A stretch of DNA of 64,000 bases from Lottia gigantea (GCF_000327385.1 NW_008710049.1:3544665-3608664); one strand, 5' to 3'. Counted from the first letter of the stretch, positions 12,701 through 26,305 are shown. Numbers and translations are program-made. Notes: generated from the sequence alone by a model not told the origin.

Positions 12701-13740
12701 GGTGTAAATGCAAGGTTTCTAAGTGATCTATCTTTCACATCTTACTGTGTATTTGATTCCCTTATGAGAAGTTTGAATATTTCAGCACTTCTGACGATCG
12801 AACAAAAACTTGATTAGAATTAAAGGAATCTGTGCTATTTCTACAATTTTTAAAGTGAGTTTGATATGAATGGAAAGCCTTCATACTGCAGAATATTCCT
12901 ATTACTCCTAATAATCCTGAATAGGGAGTTTGCTTACAGGACACTGCTAATACCTTAAAGTCTCTATTGGGTAATTTGATTTCAATTTCTTTGCTAGTTG
13001 CCCTGATGGGTATTTTGCTGCTAAAACATGTGGCAACAGCAAGAAAGATAAAAGAACAAAATGATTGTCTTTTGACAAAAAAAGATGGAAATTCTATTTC
13101 AATCTTCTTCTTCTATACTAAAAACCTGGAATATGGCAGTGATTTGATGAGAACTGTTTAAATTCCATTTGAAGATCTAACCAAACCTCCTTCACTATAC
13201 TTCACAAGGATGTTCAAATTGATTATATTTCAAGTTAAGTAGAGCATTGCAGAGTTAACCTTGATGGTTATTTAATATAAGTTGTGAACTCTGTGTATTT
13301 ACTGGCCATGTTATTGCATTAAGCTCTGCATGTTCATGAATAATCATCTCTTTGATGTCTGTAGTGATCAATACAATGTATAGGTGATCTATTCTTTACA
13401 TTAAAGATATTGATTACAGTATTAATTCCTCAAATATCACCTCATATCAGTGATTTAACATGTTATTGCCTTTTCGATTGCTGCAGGACTAGACCATCAT
13501 CTCTGAAAATTGTGCACATATATCTTTCCATTGCAAGTTGTGATTTCGGTGCTCATTTATCTTCAAGAGACTGGTGCACCATTTTGGGGGGTTGATTTGT
13601 GTCTTGAATATATGTAAATTATCTTCAGAAGTACAAGAAATGTACGAAAACGAAATTTCTATAAAAATACTTCTAATTAGAAATTTTACTCACTATTTCT
13701 ATTTACCGGTATGTCTTTTCTATATCACAGGGTATCTCAA
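9745..13740. other. No gene recognised; AT-rich non-coding
   Basis: Nothing with a domain or splice-supported reading frame is seen. Open frames here are short and AT-driven. The only item noted is one copy of a dispersed motif (taagccatgtggactctgaa at 11541). Confidence 0.5.
11541..11572 (+). repeat. Dispersed 'TAGCTATGTGGACTCT' motif, copy 1
   Basis: It reads taagccatgtggactctgaa followed by aaagaggtca. It matches 16180-16220, 50822-50850 and (reverse strand) 57081-57122. This is probably the conserved edge of an interspersed element whose body has diverged. Confidence 0.45.
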
Positions 13741-13856
13741 ATTGACAAGTCGACTTCGATTTGAAGACGCAAATTTCAAAGGTGATTGGCTTAGCTAGAA
13801 AATTCCCTTTTCCGAGACTAAAGTGTGAAAAAGAATGGTGCATCTGTCCCTTTTTA
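13741..13856 (+). repeat. Interspersed repeat, family 'ACCTGTCYCTTT', copy 2
   Basis: It shares gattggctta, ttccgagactaa and aatggtgcatctgtcccttt with the copies at 7447-7590 and 42570-42710 (reverse strand). A nearby stretch at 13490-13590 carries a second weak match (gagactggtgcaccatttt). Non-coding. Confidence 0.5.
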
Positions 13857-15335
13857 AAGATTTTTTTGTTTGGATATTATATGAATTAATCAGTTGCACA
13901 CTAGTTAGGTTTCACTTGTTCCAATATTACTTAATCAATGTCATCAGGCATATCAGTGAGATATATATTACAAAGTCTTACTGCCATCTTCTTTCTAAGA
14001 CTCAACATAAAGTTTGGCTTAAACCTAACATAATATCATAGACAAGTTGTTGAAATCTTTTGCAGCCTGCAGCAAAGTTGTTCTTGTTAATGCAATTTAT
14101 AGATTTTTAAGCATTCATGGAAATTGTCAAATGACATTTAAAATTGCTCTTTTGCTCTGTAAACATAGGAAGAATTAATCTGTATTTACTGACTGGTTAT
14201 TTCAATATAGCTTGTATTGAATACCATTGTTGTCTAATTGATTCCTTAGATACCTGTATTTTGAATTAAACAAAAAATGTCAATAAAATGTGAATAAGAT
14301 GCAAAGCTTTTAAATATTTGATAATCACAGGTATCAGGATTCATTAGCTTGTAACCAATATGTCTTTTGTGTTAACTGCTGTTTTTCAGAATTAGTTCCA
14401 ATGAAGCCTAATTTTAGATTGCTTTGAAGTATTGTGAAGGTAAATACCTATTGAAATTGTTATAGAACAATACAGGAGTGGAATGTAAGGGCAAGGTGTG
14501 GGTTCTAAGGTGAAAGAGAAATCCATTTTTTTTCTTTGTGGATTCTGAGCAAATGCAAACATTGTCTAGGTTACCTTCTTGTTTAAATGATGCCTTTCAA
14601 ATTTTACCTTAACCTTAAAAAACCTTATGATTTTGATTATCATTTGAAATGCTGATTTATTAGGTCAAGTATTAGGGCTGTTTAGGACTGCTGTGATGGG
14701 ATTTGTCAATGCCACATTCATCTGTTGTAAAGCTAAATGATTTTGGTATTTCTGTTGTAATGCCTAGTATTGTCAGTGCGTGTATTTGTTAAAGTATTAT
14801 ATTAGTTAAGATATTAAATAACAAACCCTGATGTAGAATTAATAGAATAACAATATTTATTCAGCCTCCACTAACCTTCCTTACCTTGTTTTCACTCTTT
14901 CCTTTTATCATTTATTTTCATAAGTTCAGGCTAAAAATATGATATTCATAAAACATTTGCCAGCCTTCTTCATGTTTGTAGTTCAAGGTGCTTGTAGTTA
15001 ATCATTTTTTGAACTTTTGTATTTGTTTTTGTTTGGTTACAGAATTGTTAAACGAAGCTGTTACATTGAATTTTTTCTGATAATAGGTGCACTTAATACT
15101 CATTATGATAAAAACAGTGCTAATGAGGGACTTTTCTGTGTCATTCCATCATGACAAATGTAAGATAAATAAAGCTCATAACTCTGTCTACCTTCATGAC
15201 TTTTTTGTCAGTTTTGCTCTGTTTCATCTCTTATCCTGTGTGTGATTATATTGAAGTTATGTCTGGTCTTTACAAGTTATTATATTATATTCAGTTCATA
15301 TGCACTTTGTAATATTTAAAGATACTATTAACAAG

Positions 15336-15500
15336 GTAAGTCCGGGGTTCAATTCTGGCATGGTTCATGATAATCCCTGTTTATTCGGTGATGCAGGTTT
15401 GAGGGGCGGATTTGGTAATTAGCATCTTGACATTTTGAGGGCCAGTGTGCTACAGGCTGTGTTAAAGAACCCTAGACAGTTGGAAATGGAGAAAAGGGTA
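15336..15500 (+). mobile_element. Possible tRNA-derived SINE fragment
   Basis: The stretch contains ggggttcaattctgg at about 15344, which fits the RNA polymerase III B-box consensus GGTTCRANYCY. It is followed by about 130 bases of locally GC-richer sequence ending in gtgttaaagaaccctagac. A convincing A-box is not visible upstream, so the copy is probably 5' truncated. It cannot be a tRNA gene, since no cloverleaf can be drawn. Confidence 0.35.
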
Positions 15501-16179
15501 AGCTTATGCTGTTGAAGGAAAAGCTAAGCACATAAAGCTAATTTTTTTCGAACCTAAAATATATATGCAGAATCCCCTACATACAAGAATTTAAACTCTC
15601 AGAATTAAACTGATGATCTCAAATTCAATATTAGAAAATACTCATACACCTTGTTGATAAAGACTTATCATAACTTTCAAATATACATCTCTTCTTGTAT
15701 TTACTTACTACACCTATAAACATAGTTATTCAAGAAACGTATTTATGAACAATTTATTATAATGTTATTTAAGACTAGGTCAGGTCTATATAGATAATAT
15801 AGGCTAATAAATATATATCTTTTGAAAATCTTATATAATGTCATTGTTCTCTAATATTTGACCTGAGAAGTCTTTGGGATGAAATAGATTCATTTAAAGA
15901 TACTTCTAAGTTTATATGGCATATAAATGTGAAGAAATCATTGTACATTCTTTTTTCTCTCCTACTTCATATAGTAACTGTAAATAAGACTGTAAGTATT
16001 ATTAGCTCGCTCTGTGTGCTTAATGACATAATGATGTAGATTTTCAATATATTCAATGCACTTCAAAATGTTTCAAAATTATAATGAGACATTCCTTCTT
16101 CATGCAAGAAATTGAATATTTGTACAGAAAATAATGTAGGTATCACATACATTTCACATATCACATCACATTTGTCTAC

Positions 16180-16220
16180 CAAATAAATATTATTAGCTAT
16201 GTGGACTCCCTAAAAGAGAT
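16180..16220 (+). repeat. Dispersed 'TAGCTATGTGGACTCT' motif, copy 2
   Basis: It reads caaataaatattattagc then tatgtggactccc. The match to the reverse strand of 57081-57122 extends upstream into caaat.aatatt, showing real homology beyond a short word. Confidence 0.5.
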
Positions 16221-19192
16221 GCAGAGTAGTGTGGCATCAGATATTCTTGAAGGGTTAGCATACTCTACCTGAATAGCAACAAACACTACAGAACAAATGG
16301 TATGGTATTCCTGAAAGAAGACTGTTCTCTTATGAATAGATGTGTCTGAACCCTGAAGTACAAAGCTCTTCTGTAATCCTCCAAGTTTAAATTTTATTAT
16401 GACGACTTGAATCAGTTGAAACATAGAAAAATAAATAAAGTAATGTTAAGATCAGTAGAATGTATGTATGTAAGCTGGGCTCCACTGAACATGTCTACAT
16501 ATTATGCATTGAATTCTTTGTTGTATAACCTGCGGTCACTGTCTCAAGAAGACTGTAAATATTACATTTTCTGTTTAAATATGGATTGCCCTTTCTTGAT
16601 TATTGCCTTGTCTCACAGGATTGAGGAATCTTGTTTCAAAGTTTAAGCTGGGTTTAGAATTAATAACAGTTTTTCATATATAGAGGATATTAAACGAGTA
16701 CTTATGATATATGAAATTTTGATGAGTTGTTGGTTTTGATATTTCTTGAGCTTTGGTAAATGTAATCTTGCAACAGATGGCAAATTGTCCTAGAGGGTAT
16801 GGGCAATAGCTAGAAGGACTATTATCAATAGAATGAAATGAAAACTGATTGTTGTGGTGAAATATCATCTGACTATTGGGAATGGAATGAAGAGTTTTTT
16901 GCACTACTGCAAATAGAACTATTGTCAAGGAAGCTTCATGAAACTTTTTAAATAATAATCTAAATGCTGATGTCAAGTACTATTATACATCAATAGTAGT
17001 GAAATAATAAAAAGTTAAATAATCAATAATTAATCTGATTGGTTTAAATTTAGTATCAAGAGGACTATAAATACATTATTATTGTAGGCTAGCTAGGTCA
17101 ATTCTTTACAGTCATGTTAGGAGAGTTCAAATGGGTTCAACAATTTATTTCATTCTCTAGAATTCTTTCAGAATCAAACAGGTTCCATTTCTTCAAAGAT
17201 GATCTTTTTTTGACAGAAACAATAGTATAAAATAATATTTTTGATTTTGACAGTGTAGAAAAGGTTCTATAAAAGGAAAAAAAGCATAATTTGGGCACAT
17301 GTAGCATGCAGGCATAAATACTGGGGCATCACACTAAATACTAGAGGATTATTTTAAGAGTAATCATAGAAGACAACAAGTCATTCTAAGGGTCAAGATT
17401 GCAATTAAGGACACCCAGAGGATCAATATGTTAGTAAATCTGTGTTAATATGGATTGTGAAATATTAAGAATTTCAAAGGTGTAAAGTATGAGTAAATAG
17501 CATAAAAATTCCTTGAGGTCTACCCCAAATGATCTTTAGCTTCCATTACAGAATGCATATCTAGATGTGTGAAAAGGGTATCTCCTCTTTAACCTTGATA
17601 AGAACTTTACAACTGAGTACTTGATGCACCTCTATAGTACTTACATGTTGTTATACTCAATGAATAATTATTTGAATTATATTAAAGGTCTCCCAGCGTA
17701 CAATGTGTTTTATATTTGAGTTTATTTACTAATATCATACAGTTATTACCCTAATATTGACCTCATCTGAATATAATACGTTAATAGTGGTAATAATTTA
17801 CATTTGATTTGTAATATTTACATAGTGTTTCTATTATCATTGTAATATCATTGCATTTCCAGACAGAGACTGGTTCTATGTACATTCACCATCACCATCA
17901 TTCTGAACTGTCAAACCATTTCTCGCTTGTTTGTGAACACAGACAAAAAAGAAGGTTTAAGAATGAAAATGTATGTATTCTAATAAAGAAAAGAACGAGA
18001 GAGATTATATACATGGAAAGAAGCTGGTTTAAAGGACTAACGTTTAATAAAGGTAATTTCTCTTTGTACATCTCAAACATTTTGCTATTTATCTTGGAAT
18101 GGTTAGAGTTAAGCCATGGACATAAGTGTGGGATTAAAACTTGATTTTGCAAGTGAATACCTAATTTGACAATGACAAATGTAATGGCACATGCATTATG
18201 CAATGTTAAGGATGTTCTTATATTTTTATATATTACCAAATCTAAGAAACTAGTCTACGGCAGTGTCAGCTTGAGATTTGTATGTCTTGAAAGATGGTTT
18301 TTGATATCCCTTGATTAGAGTACATTTCTTTAGATTTATATTACGACTTAGAAAATGTTCAGTACAAAAAAGTAAGATGTAAGGTGAATTAATGAACAAT
18401 GGATAACATAGCTTTACATGATATAATGTCAAAGTTAAAACATAACAAGGTCAAACCAAGACAATACTGTCAAACATAAACGCCCCATCTCATTTTAAGT
18501 GCGTAGACACTTAATGTGCGTATGACGTTAAGTAAACTATGTCATTATGAATCTCTGAAACGTGTCATGATGTTACAGCAAAATTTCTGCTCTATTGAAT
18601 TTCTAGCTGAGAACTTCTGACAACCCAGGTGTCAAATATATTACATGGATAGATTAAATATGTGATAAAACTTCTTTTTTTTCTGTTGCACTTTAATGCG
18701 TTATTTTTCATGTGTAGCTGCTCAGGTGCAAAAGTGAATGAAGCACATTTGAACATTACTAATATTGCTTCAGTTTAGTTAGAAATGACCAGAAGTCCAT
18801 AAACAAAAATATTTCGAAATGTTTTTCTGCATAACGACTCCTGTCATACCAATAGGTAACTGAATGGAAGACAAAACGCTTTGTGAAAACAGTTCTGTAT
18901 TAAACGGATAACTTAACACAGGTCAGATATGACTAGGTAAAGATGGACACCTGTCCAGTTTAACACCATGGTGTTAAAAGTAAACCAAAAACAAAAAACA
19001 ACTTGTTTAACACAGGAAAGCCAATCTTTGTCCAAACATGGTGTTTCCTAACTAGGTTTTGGTCACTTTTCTAAACAATTGACCATTATCTTCGGGTTTG
19101 CCTACAAACTTTTTAATCATGATATTTGATATTAAGCAGATAGTTTCATTTCAAATTCAAATCTTGAAACAGGGCAGTCATACTTTTAATAC
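16221..19192. other. No gene recognised; AT-rich non-coding
   Basis: Overlapping frames of 97-113 codons occur on both strands near 17.85-18.24 kb, but neither shows a known domain or splice context. I treat them as chance frames. No repeats with a clear partner were noticed in this stretch. Confidence 0.45.
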
Positions 19193-19480
19193 TTTTTATA
19201 CGCCCATCTGATTTAAATGAAATTTGGTGTGATCATTTATATTGATGTGATCTTGGATAGATTCAAATTTGACGATTTTTCAATGAACGGTTTTGAGTTA
19301 TTGCCCTTGTCTTAGGAAAAACGTGTAAAAGTTTGTCAGTGAACACAATAGATACTACATTTTTTATCTGATATATTAATGAAATTTGGTGTGATCATTT
19401 ATAGTTATGAGATCTGGTTCTAGTTCGAAATTGACGATGTTTAGATAAAAAATTTTTGAGTTATATGCTGTTAAGCAATA
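19193..19480. mobile_element. Degraded pearl-like repeat with two ~162-bp core units
   Basis: It starts tttttatacgcccat, the same left-end motif as at 49471. It then has two tandem units 162 bp apart, both carrying taatgaaatttggtgtgatc (about 19214 and 19376) and 'gatctgg..agattc.aa.ttgacgat'. The core also resembles 52726-52800 and 60715-60745. The right end (tgccagtgggcgtat) is missing. This is a non-autonomous element. Confidence 0.55.
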
Positions 19481-20102
19481 AAATTCGAGATTCTGAATAT
19501 TGCTGACTATGAACATCGTGAAAGTATCTAATTTTGATGTAATTGTAGCATCAGTAATTACAAGAATTATAAATTTTACTGTTTGTGAATTTAGCTGTTG
19601 ATGTAGGACATTAGGTTTTCAATGTTTTCCCACTGAGATAAAAATGTATCAACAATTTTATACTTGCACTCAATAAGGTCAAGGTCAGGTTTTATTTTTA
19701 AAAGTGTTTTTAATGTGTAGTATACGTATTGTATATCTAAAAGGTCATATTTAATACAAGGTGTTTATTTTGCATTCCATGTAAATATGTTTAAAAAATT
19801 AATGTATATTTTTACAAAACATCAGCAAAGTGAAATTTTCCACCAAAACGTTAAGAGCTGTCTTACACTGCTATTAATATTTTATAAAGTGACTGGAAGT
19901 AATTTTTAAAACCATTTCGTAATTTTATATGCTAATTTAACTAAATTTAATCTTGGATATTGTTAAAAAAACACCCCAAAAACTGTTGGTTCTAAATTTC
20001 TAAATCAATTTGCTGCATGATAATTTAAAAACAAAAAAGCACAAGTTTGCTCTCATGAGGCAAGGATTCAACATCTGATGCCACTGTTTGAGAAGATTCA
20101 AT

Positions 20103-20280
20103 AAGATGGGAATAGACGATGAACGGTGTCCGTTGCTGTGTTCGATGCGGGATGATCAATACAGTAGAAAATGGAAGAAGTGAACACACAAGGTACAGGT
20201 CCGGACACTATTCGCTTCCATTATTTTCTACTGTATCGATAATCCTGCAGCAGACACCGTGCATCGTCTATTCTCACCTT
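20103..20280. mobile_element. Palindromic MITE-like element, 178 bp
   Basis: The left arm (20103-20175, aagatgggaatagacgatga...) and right arm (20212-20280, ...catcgtctattctcacctt) are imperfect reverse complements over about 70 bases, with a ~35-base loop. Shared blocks include gaatagacgatg, acggtgtc and atacagtagaaaat. It is locally GC-richer than its surroundings. No TIR-adjacent target duplication is certain. Confidence 0.65.
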
Positions 20281-23200
20281 TAAAAGTAACTCCCTTGGAA
20301 GATCATTCCTTATAGCTTGAAAACAAAATTTAACAAAAAAGTAATATGCGTGTTTGTATATACTATTTTCATTAGTGACAAACTGACATCATCCTTGGCA
20401 TACTTTTACTAAGTGTTGACCTAAATAGATCTTTATATGTATACATATTTATTTACTACCTACTAGTGTATTGTTTTCTTGTTGTCAGTGTGTAACATCT
20501 GTTGACTTGTATTAAGGTGTATTGAGACAGTAACTAGTGATAGTGTTTACTCCACCTACAGTATATCATGTCATATTAGGGATATATTAACTTTTACTAA
20601 AGGTATGTATATCATGTTTAATATATGTATATATATATATTCTATAAGAGTATATTTCAGATGTCATGTCATGATAATGCGGCTGATTTTAATTTACAAA
20701 ACTGTTAAAGGTTCATCCTTTTGAAGACTAAGGTTGAAATGGCATTTTTATTTATGGGAATACTTCTACTTCTTAGAATAAACATATAACTGTAATTTAG
20801 TTCTCAAACTTGGCCAATAGGGGCATATAATTCATCAGAGGACTTACTTACTCATAACTATACAATAGAATACCTTTCATCATGATTGGATTGTACATTA
20901 CCAAATATAGTCAATCTGAGCCATTAACAGAAAAAATAAACAAATACATGCAAGTCATATTGTTTCATAGGTTAAAATAATGCATTATAAGGGGATTGGA
21001 GCAGAAAACTTGTAAGATTACAATTGGGATGGGAAATAGAATAGAAAAAGGAATGAAATTTCAATTAGATTGCCATGTGGCCATGTATCACAAGATAAGT
21101 GTAAGGGAATTTATAGGTAAATAAAATGAATTCAACTGTGGTCTTCTTCTGAAAAAGTGGACAAAACAATCCAGTCTTGAAATAGCCATTGATAGAACCT
21201 TTATTAAAGTATGATCAAGACCATAGAGATAGAGACTATCATAACAGATGCAATTCATTTAACCAATATATTTATTAGATAACTTTCATTCAATGTAATA
21301 GGTTGTTGAGTTTGATTATTTTAGCATGAATTGTACTAGAATAACTAATAGTACTAGATATCCTAGAGATCACTCCCTACCCTACTCTAATCTAAATTAT
21401 ATTATTTTTATTAACTCTAATAACTTTCTAATAAACAATGTATTGAAGGCACCACAGGCTAGTTAGTCTGAAAACCTGGCTAATTTTCTCACAAGAGGAT
21501 ATCAGAAGTACCAATGCAATATCTCATTTCAATATTCATTTGTATAATCTCATACAACATTCTGGCAATATAGTTATACATCTTTGATGGCTGACATAGA
21601 GAAAATGTTGAATCTTTCCTATGGGACAATAAGTCCTGTCTGCTACTGGCCTGCACTTTGAAGTTGACAGTTTGATGTTGTTAAAGAGTGTGTCAGTGCC
21701 ACGGTGGCATTGCCCAACTTGATCAGCACAAACTGAAATGAAAGAGTATTGTCAGTATTGTTATAGTAATTATTACAATGAATCTGAAATTGTGAACAAC
21801 CTATAATAATGTTAATCTATAAAGTGTGAATGTTTAGAGTTTTGGACTACATAATAGCATGTTGATACAGATAGCTTACACTACTGTATGGAATCTATTA
21901 GATAAACTTCCAGATGTTATCATTGGATTCATTGCCTTTATTACATGTTTTTATATACATTCTAACTACCTGTCTGCCTCTCATTTATTACTAATGTGTT
22001 TCCAGTCTTTATTATGTGAGTTTTAGATCAGCTTATTGAACATGGAGCTTAACAGCTATCAAGGGTAAGATGATTGTGTTATGTTGAAAAAATATTTGAA
22101 TTGTATGTGTGTTTATCAGGCCTTATGTGATCTATGTTGAAACATTGGTAGAGTATGCTCACTTTTTACATACAATGATATAATAATCAAATTATGTACC
22201 AGCTATCATGATTAAAGATTTGAATCGATCGATATATTTTAGATCTTAGTTTGATTCTATTACCGTAATAACAAATCTTCGTATCATGATGTTATATTGA
22301 GCAGGGCATGATCATTATTGAAAATCACATGAATACAAAATGAATATAGTTTAGTTTTTTGTAAATCTGGGTATGAATTAAAAAACAGACATAATTTTTT
22401 CACAAGATATTTTCAGCTTAAGTACATTTACAATTTTCTCTATTTTCCACAAGATTGTAGCCCTGTGGTAGCTATTGACTTGAAGTCATAACAAATTAGG
22501 AAATGAGATTAGGATTATCAAGTTGACCAGGATTATCTCTTCTAATCTGGTTAGAAATGTAGAAGCTTATTAGTGGTCATAACAAAATAACCACTGACAG
22601 GCTTATTTTATGTACCTTTTTGCTAGAACGCATATGAGACTAAGGATGTAAGAGTTACTAGACTATGGTCAGTTTCTTAATTGATAATTATTCCAATGTA
22701 ATCTAGTTTCAAAAATATCTTAATCTTATTATCTGGAGGGAATTAACTTTATTTTAAAACTATTTCAAATTTTGATGGAAGTGTTGCCATGTTGGTATGA
22801 TGGTGTTCTTGTTTGATCATGTATCTGATCTGGGGAAAGTTAGCCTGAAACTAATCAGTGATGATTTATTGATTCCATTTCTTTCTTTCAAGTTTTAACT
22901 ATTTAAGTATATATTTTATTCTTTACTTAAGACCTTTGCCAATGTTTCATTTTTAAGAAGTAATCACCTGAATCACTTAGCATATGGATTATTTTACTTA
23001 ACCTTAATCCGAACCATAGATATTTTTCATTGTTTAGAAATGATTCTTTTATGAACTGAAATATCAAAGAGGCAGTTTCTGTCTATCTCTTTCATCTGAC
23101 TCATATTTTATTTAACACATTTTTATGTGATACATTCTATCTTTCAAATACTCCTTGTTTGATGTTTCAACTAACTGCAATATGTCTGGTTTTCTTTCTG

Positions 23201-24584
23201 TCTTGTTTGTGTGTCTATGGTTGTATCTGTGAAGCTTCTCTATGAAAACTACCATGGAATGCTACTAGCCTTCCAGAATAACCAATTCCAATGACAATTT
23301 CCACCTTTTGCAGATCCCCAATAGAATGGTGTTTTATAGAGTAGGATAGAGGAAAATCTTATGAAAACACTGGCTGTGCTCTCAAAAAACTTTAAATAAG
23401 AATTTGTTCTAAGAGTGGAATTTGACATTGAGAAATTTACCTTACTGAGAACAAAAATTGATTCAAATATTATTTTATGAAATAGGATCCAAGTCACAAA
23501 ATAAAAATTTATGATAACATATAATGTACATGTTAGAGGTAAAGAAAACTAGGTATAATATAGATTATTAATGATACAGGCACTATTTACTATTATTTTG
23601 AATCTGTTTTACTCTGCTGGCATGATAGTATTGATTTCACCAGATAGATCACAAACCTTTAATATGACAAGACAGCTAGTTGAAATGAGAGAAAGTAACA
23701 TGGTGATTTGATAATTGATTGAGTACAACTCTCACACTGCCTTGTGATCTGAACAAACTTTGACAAGTTCTACATTGAAATTAGAATAACTGTAGCTTTC
23801 AATCAATACTGCAAGAACACAGAAAAATATCACACCAATTGCTGTTAGTGGTTACTATGGTAAATTTATTCGAGCTTGAATTCGAGAGAATTTTTTGCAA
23901 ATTTTCTGGTTATAAAATTTATCTGAATATGTGTAATTTTAAAGAGTAATAAATGTTTTGACTTTAATTTGAGATGGAGTGTTGATGCATGTGGAAATTA
24001 TCCCTCATTTGTATGTCATGGTATTTTATAGATGTTTTTTTTTTCGCAAGTCTTGTTTGAGATCTAATTGTACTTGAGCTGTAAGCTTACAATCATGTCT
24101 GTGGCACACAATCATACTATTACCAGCTGATAAAGAAAAGAGTCATTCATGATGCGCACTATTATTGTATATATATCAAATTTTATCCTGTTAGATGTTA
24201 TAATTTCTGTAACATTGCTTGTTAACAAAGGTGAAATATATAAAAAGAATTTAAATATGATTTATTCTATAATATATATATGGAATAAGATACATGTGAT
24301 ACTAGAATGTGATTACTATCTGGTTAAAAGTAAATGATTTACTACACTTTTCATAAAGTTATATTTAACACAGATTAATTATTGATAAAACAGTTAATCT
24401 ATAATGTACGATTACATTATTATCTGACTAAATGATTTACTACTGATATCACTATTAAACAATATGAAGGGTTATTATAACATTATCTCAATGGTAATCT
24501 GTAGAAATCAGATTAATCTGATCACTATAGCTAATGATGTTATTAGTTTAGGATAAATAATGGGGAAAGAAAGACCTGTTGCCG
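20281..24584. other. No gene recognised; AT-rich non-coding
   Basis: Only chance frames are visible. An 82-codon reverse-strand frame at 23249-23497 has no domain. A short (TA) run sits near 20620. Confidence 0.45.
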
Positions 24585-24790
24585 AGTTTCGATGATTGGG
24601 GTTGAAAGTCTACACAGGAGTTGACTCTTGAAAACTCTCTCCATGGCATAAGATATTTTGTTACCTTGAGGTGGATACGAACCCACGACACTCAAATGCC
24701 TTACAGATAACAATTGAAGTTGCTACTGATGCAGCTATCAAAGAGACAGTATTCCAACCCAGAACTTGAGGGAAGAATTGTGGCTACACA
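24585..24790 (-). mobile_element. Possible tRNA-derived SINE, reverse strand
   Basis: Read on the minus strand, gtgtcgtgggttcgtatcc (around 24670-24690) gives a good B-box (GGTTCGTATCC). About 60 bases before it is 'tagctgcatcagtagcaac', a weak A-box candidate. It is followed by about 90 bases of body running towards 24585. The plus strand shows this as ggatacgaacccacgacac. The layout fits a tRNA-derived SINE head plus unrelated body; a functional tRNA is not supported. Confidence 0.4.
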
Positions 24791-24866
24791 ATATGAAAGT
24801 TTTTAATATAGATGATAACAACAAAATCAAGAAATCAATCTGATAGAAAGAAGCATTTTAAATGGT

Positions 24867-25197
24867 TTAAAGGGATTGTAAAGTGGTTTTCTAAATTTTT
24901 TATGTGTATCAGGGACACTGACAGCTTCAATTTGCACCTTTCCAATTTTCATTCCGACATCTGTGGTTCTTGAAACTAACACATTTTATGACGTCACTAG
25001 AAGAGAACTGTATAGATATTGATAGTAGCTTCCTGTAGCTCCCTCCTCTCATAAAAAAGCATCATAAAACCTGTTAGTTTTAGTGGAATTGCAAGAACCA
25101 CAGATGTCGGGATGAAAATTGGAATGGTGCAAATTGATGCTATCATTGTCCCCGATACACATAAAAAGCTTAGTAAACCTCCTTACAATCCCTTTAA
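24867..25197. mobile_element. MITE with ~106-bp terminal inverted repeats, TTAA ends
   Basis: The left arm 24867-24972 and right arm 25092-25197 are reverse complements at about 90 percent by eye. Homology continues inward (aaactaaca...ttttatga) after a ~12-bp indel. The outer edge is TTAAAGGGATTG on both sides, so TTAA may be the target-site duplication (a piggyBac-like preference) or part of the TIR. The ~330-bp element has no ORF. The low arm divergence suggests a fairly young insertion or sequence exchange between arms. Confidence 0.8.
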
Positions 25198-25551
25198 GTT
25201 GTACTGCATGAGACATTTATCTTCAATATTACATGTTGTTAAGCTAGTTGGTTAGGATTCCAGGATGAGATTGGTATCAATTAAGTTTTTCTCAAAGCAT
25301 ATACACATAGTTAATAGTTTTTGGGGTATTTTTTATATTGGTCTGTATGCGCACTGCCAGAAAACTTGTCCTCAACAGGTCTAATAATGATGTAGAATAT
25401 TAGTCAAAAAGGATAATCAGATTTTCAGATTAATAAATGATAGGCTTGATAACTGAGGCTAATAGACTTGTTTATCCAATAAAGAGGATGAGAAAGTCTT
25501 TATTAGGGTTTTGATATCAGGTCATTTGTCATCAACTGCATGATGATTATA

Positions 25552-25937
25552 TTAAAGGGGCAGTATGCAAAATTTTCATTGTCAACAACACAGTTAATTA
25601 TGCCTGAAAATATTGCTAAGATATGCTATTCACATCTATGAATCTACTTGATCACATTTAAATGGGTTAATTAAAAACGGAGTGTACTAATTGTTAATTA
25701 AGCATCTTAAACTAGTTTTGGTTAGACTCAATTTTTTGTTAGTTCAAACTTTTATAATAAGCAGTAGAATTAGGTATATATTTTGCTTAAATCCATACAA
25801 TAGTTTTATAACACCTACCAAAAAGCTTACCAGAAAAGTTTGTCTAAACCCTTTAATTGATTTTGGTGTTAAAAAATTAACTGCAGGATTTCTAACTTAA
25901 AAACTTTTTTACGAAAAAATCATAATGTCCCTTTTAA
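25552..25937. mobile_element. MITE-like element with ~25-bp TIRs (TTAAAGGGGCA...)
   Basis: The left end ttaaaggggcagtatgcaaa (25552) mirrors the right end, whose reverse complement reads ttaaaagggacattatgatt (ending 25937). The interior is AT-rich and non-coding; a 69-codon frame in it is not recognisable. It lies 355 bp from the previous element and shares its TTAAAGGG edge, but not its body. Confidence 0.55.
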
Positions 25938-26305
25938 ATGAGGGTCCTTTAGTTCTAATGCAAATTCTGAAGATTTGATTGATTTGTTGTTGATGTCTCA
26001 CCACTTCAAAGCTATGTATTTCTTCAGCTAAATTCCATTGTATATCAACCATTCGGGTGTTCTGATTTGTCAATTTGTAAATCTTATAAAGAGATAAAAA
26101 GACACTTTGATGTTTTTCTGAGCTAGTAGTATGTTTTCAAAGATCCAGTTAATTTTCTACTTAACTATACTGAACAGGTAAAGATATGTCTCATTTTTAG
26201 ATTATTTGGACAAAGTCATGCACGATCAAAATTGGTATTTTTTGTTAGAAGCATGATTTTTAGACTTTAAAAAGGCCAGTTTATGACATTCAACTGATAA
26301 TATTG

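Noticed and set aside
15336-15410. Possible tRNA gene from the ggttcaattct B-box
   Set aside because: No matching acceptor, D or anticodon stems; better explained as a truncated SINE.
17851-18239. Overlapping 97- and 113-codon frames on opposite strands
   Set aside because: No domain, no splice context, AT-driven composition; opposite-strand overlap suggests chance.
18496-18518. Small perfect inverted repeat (ttaagtg...cacttaa)
   Set aside because: Seven-base arms are expected by chance in 64 kb.
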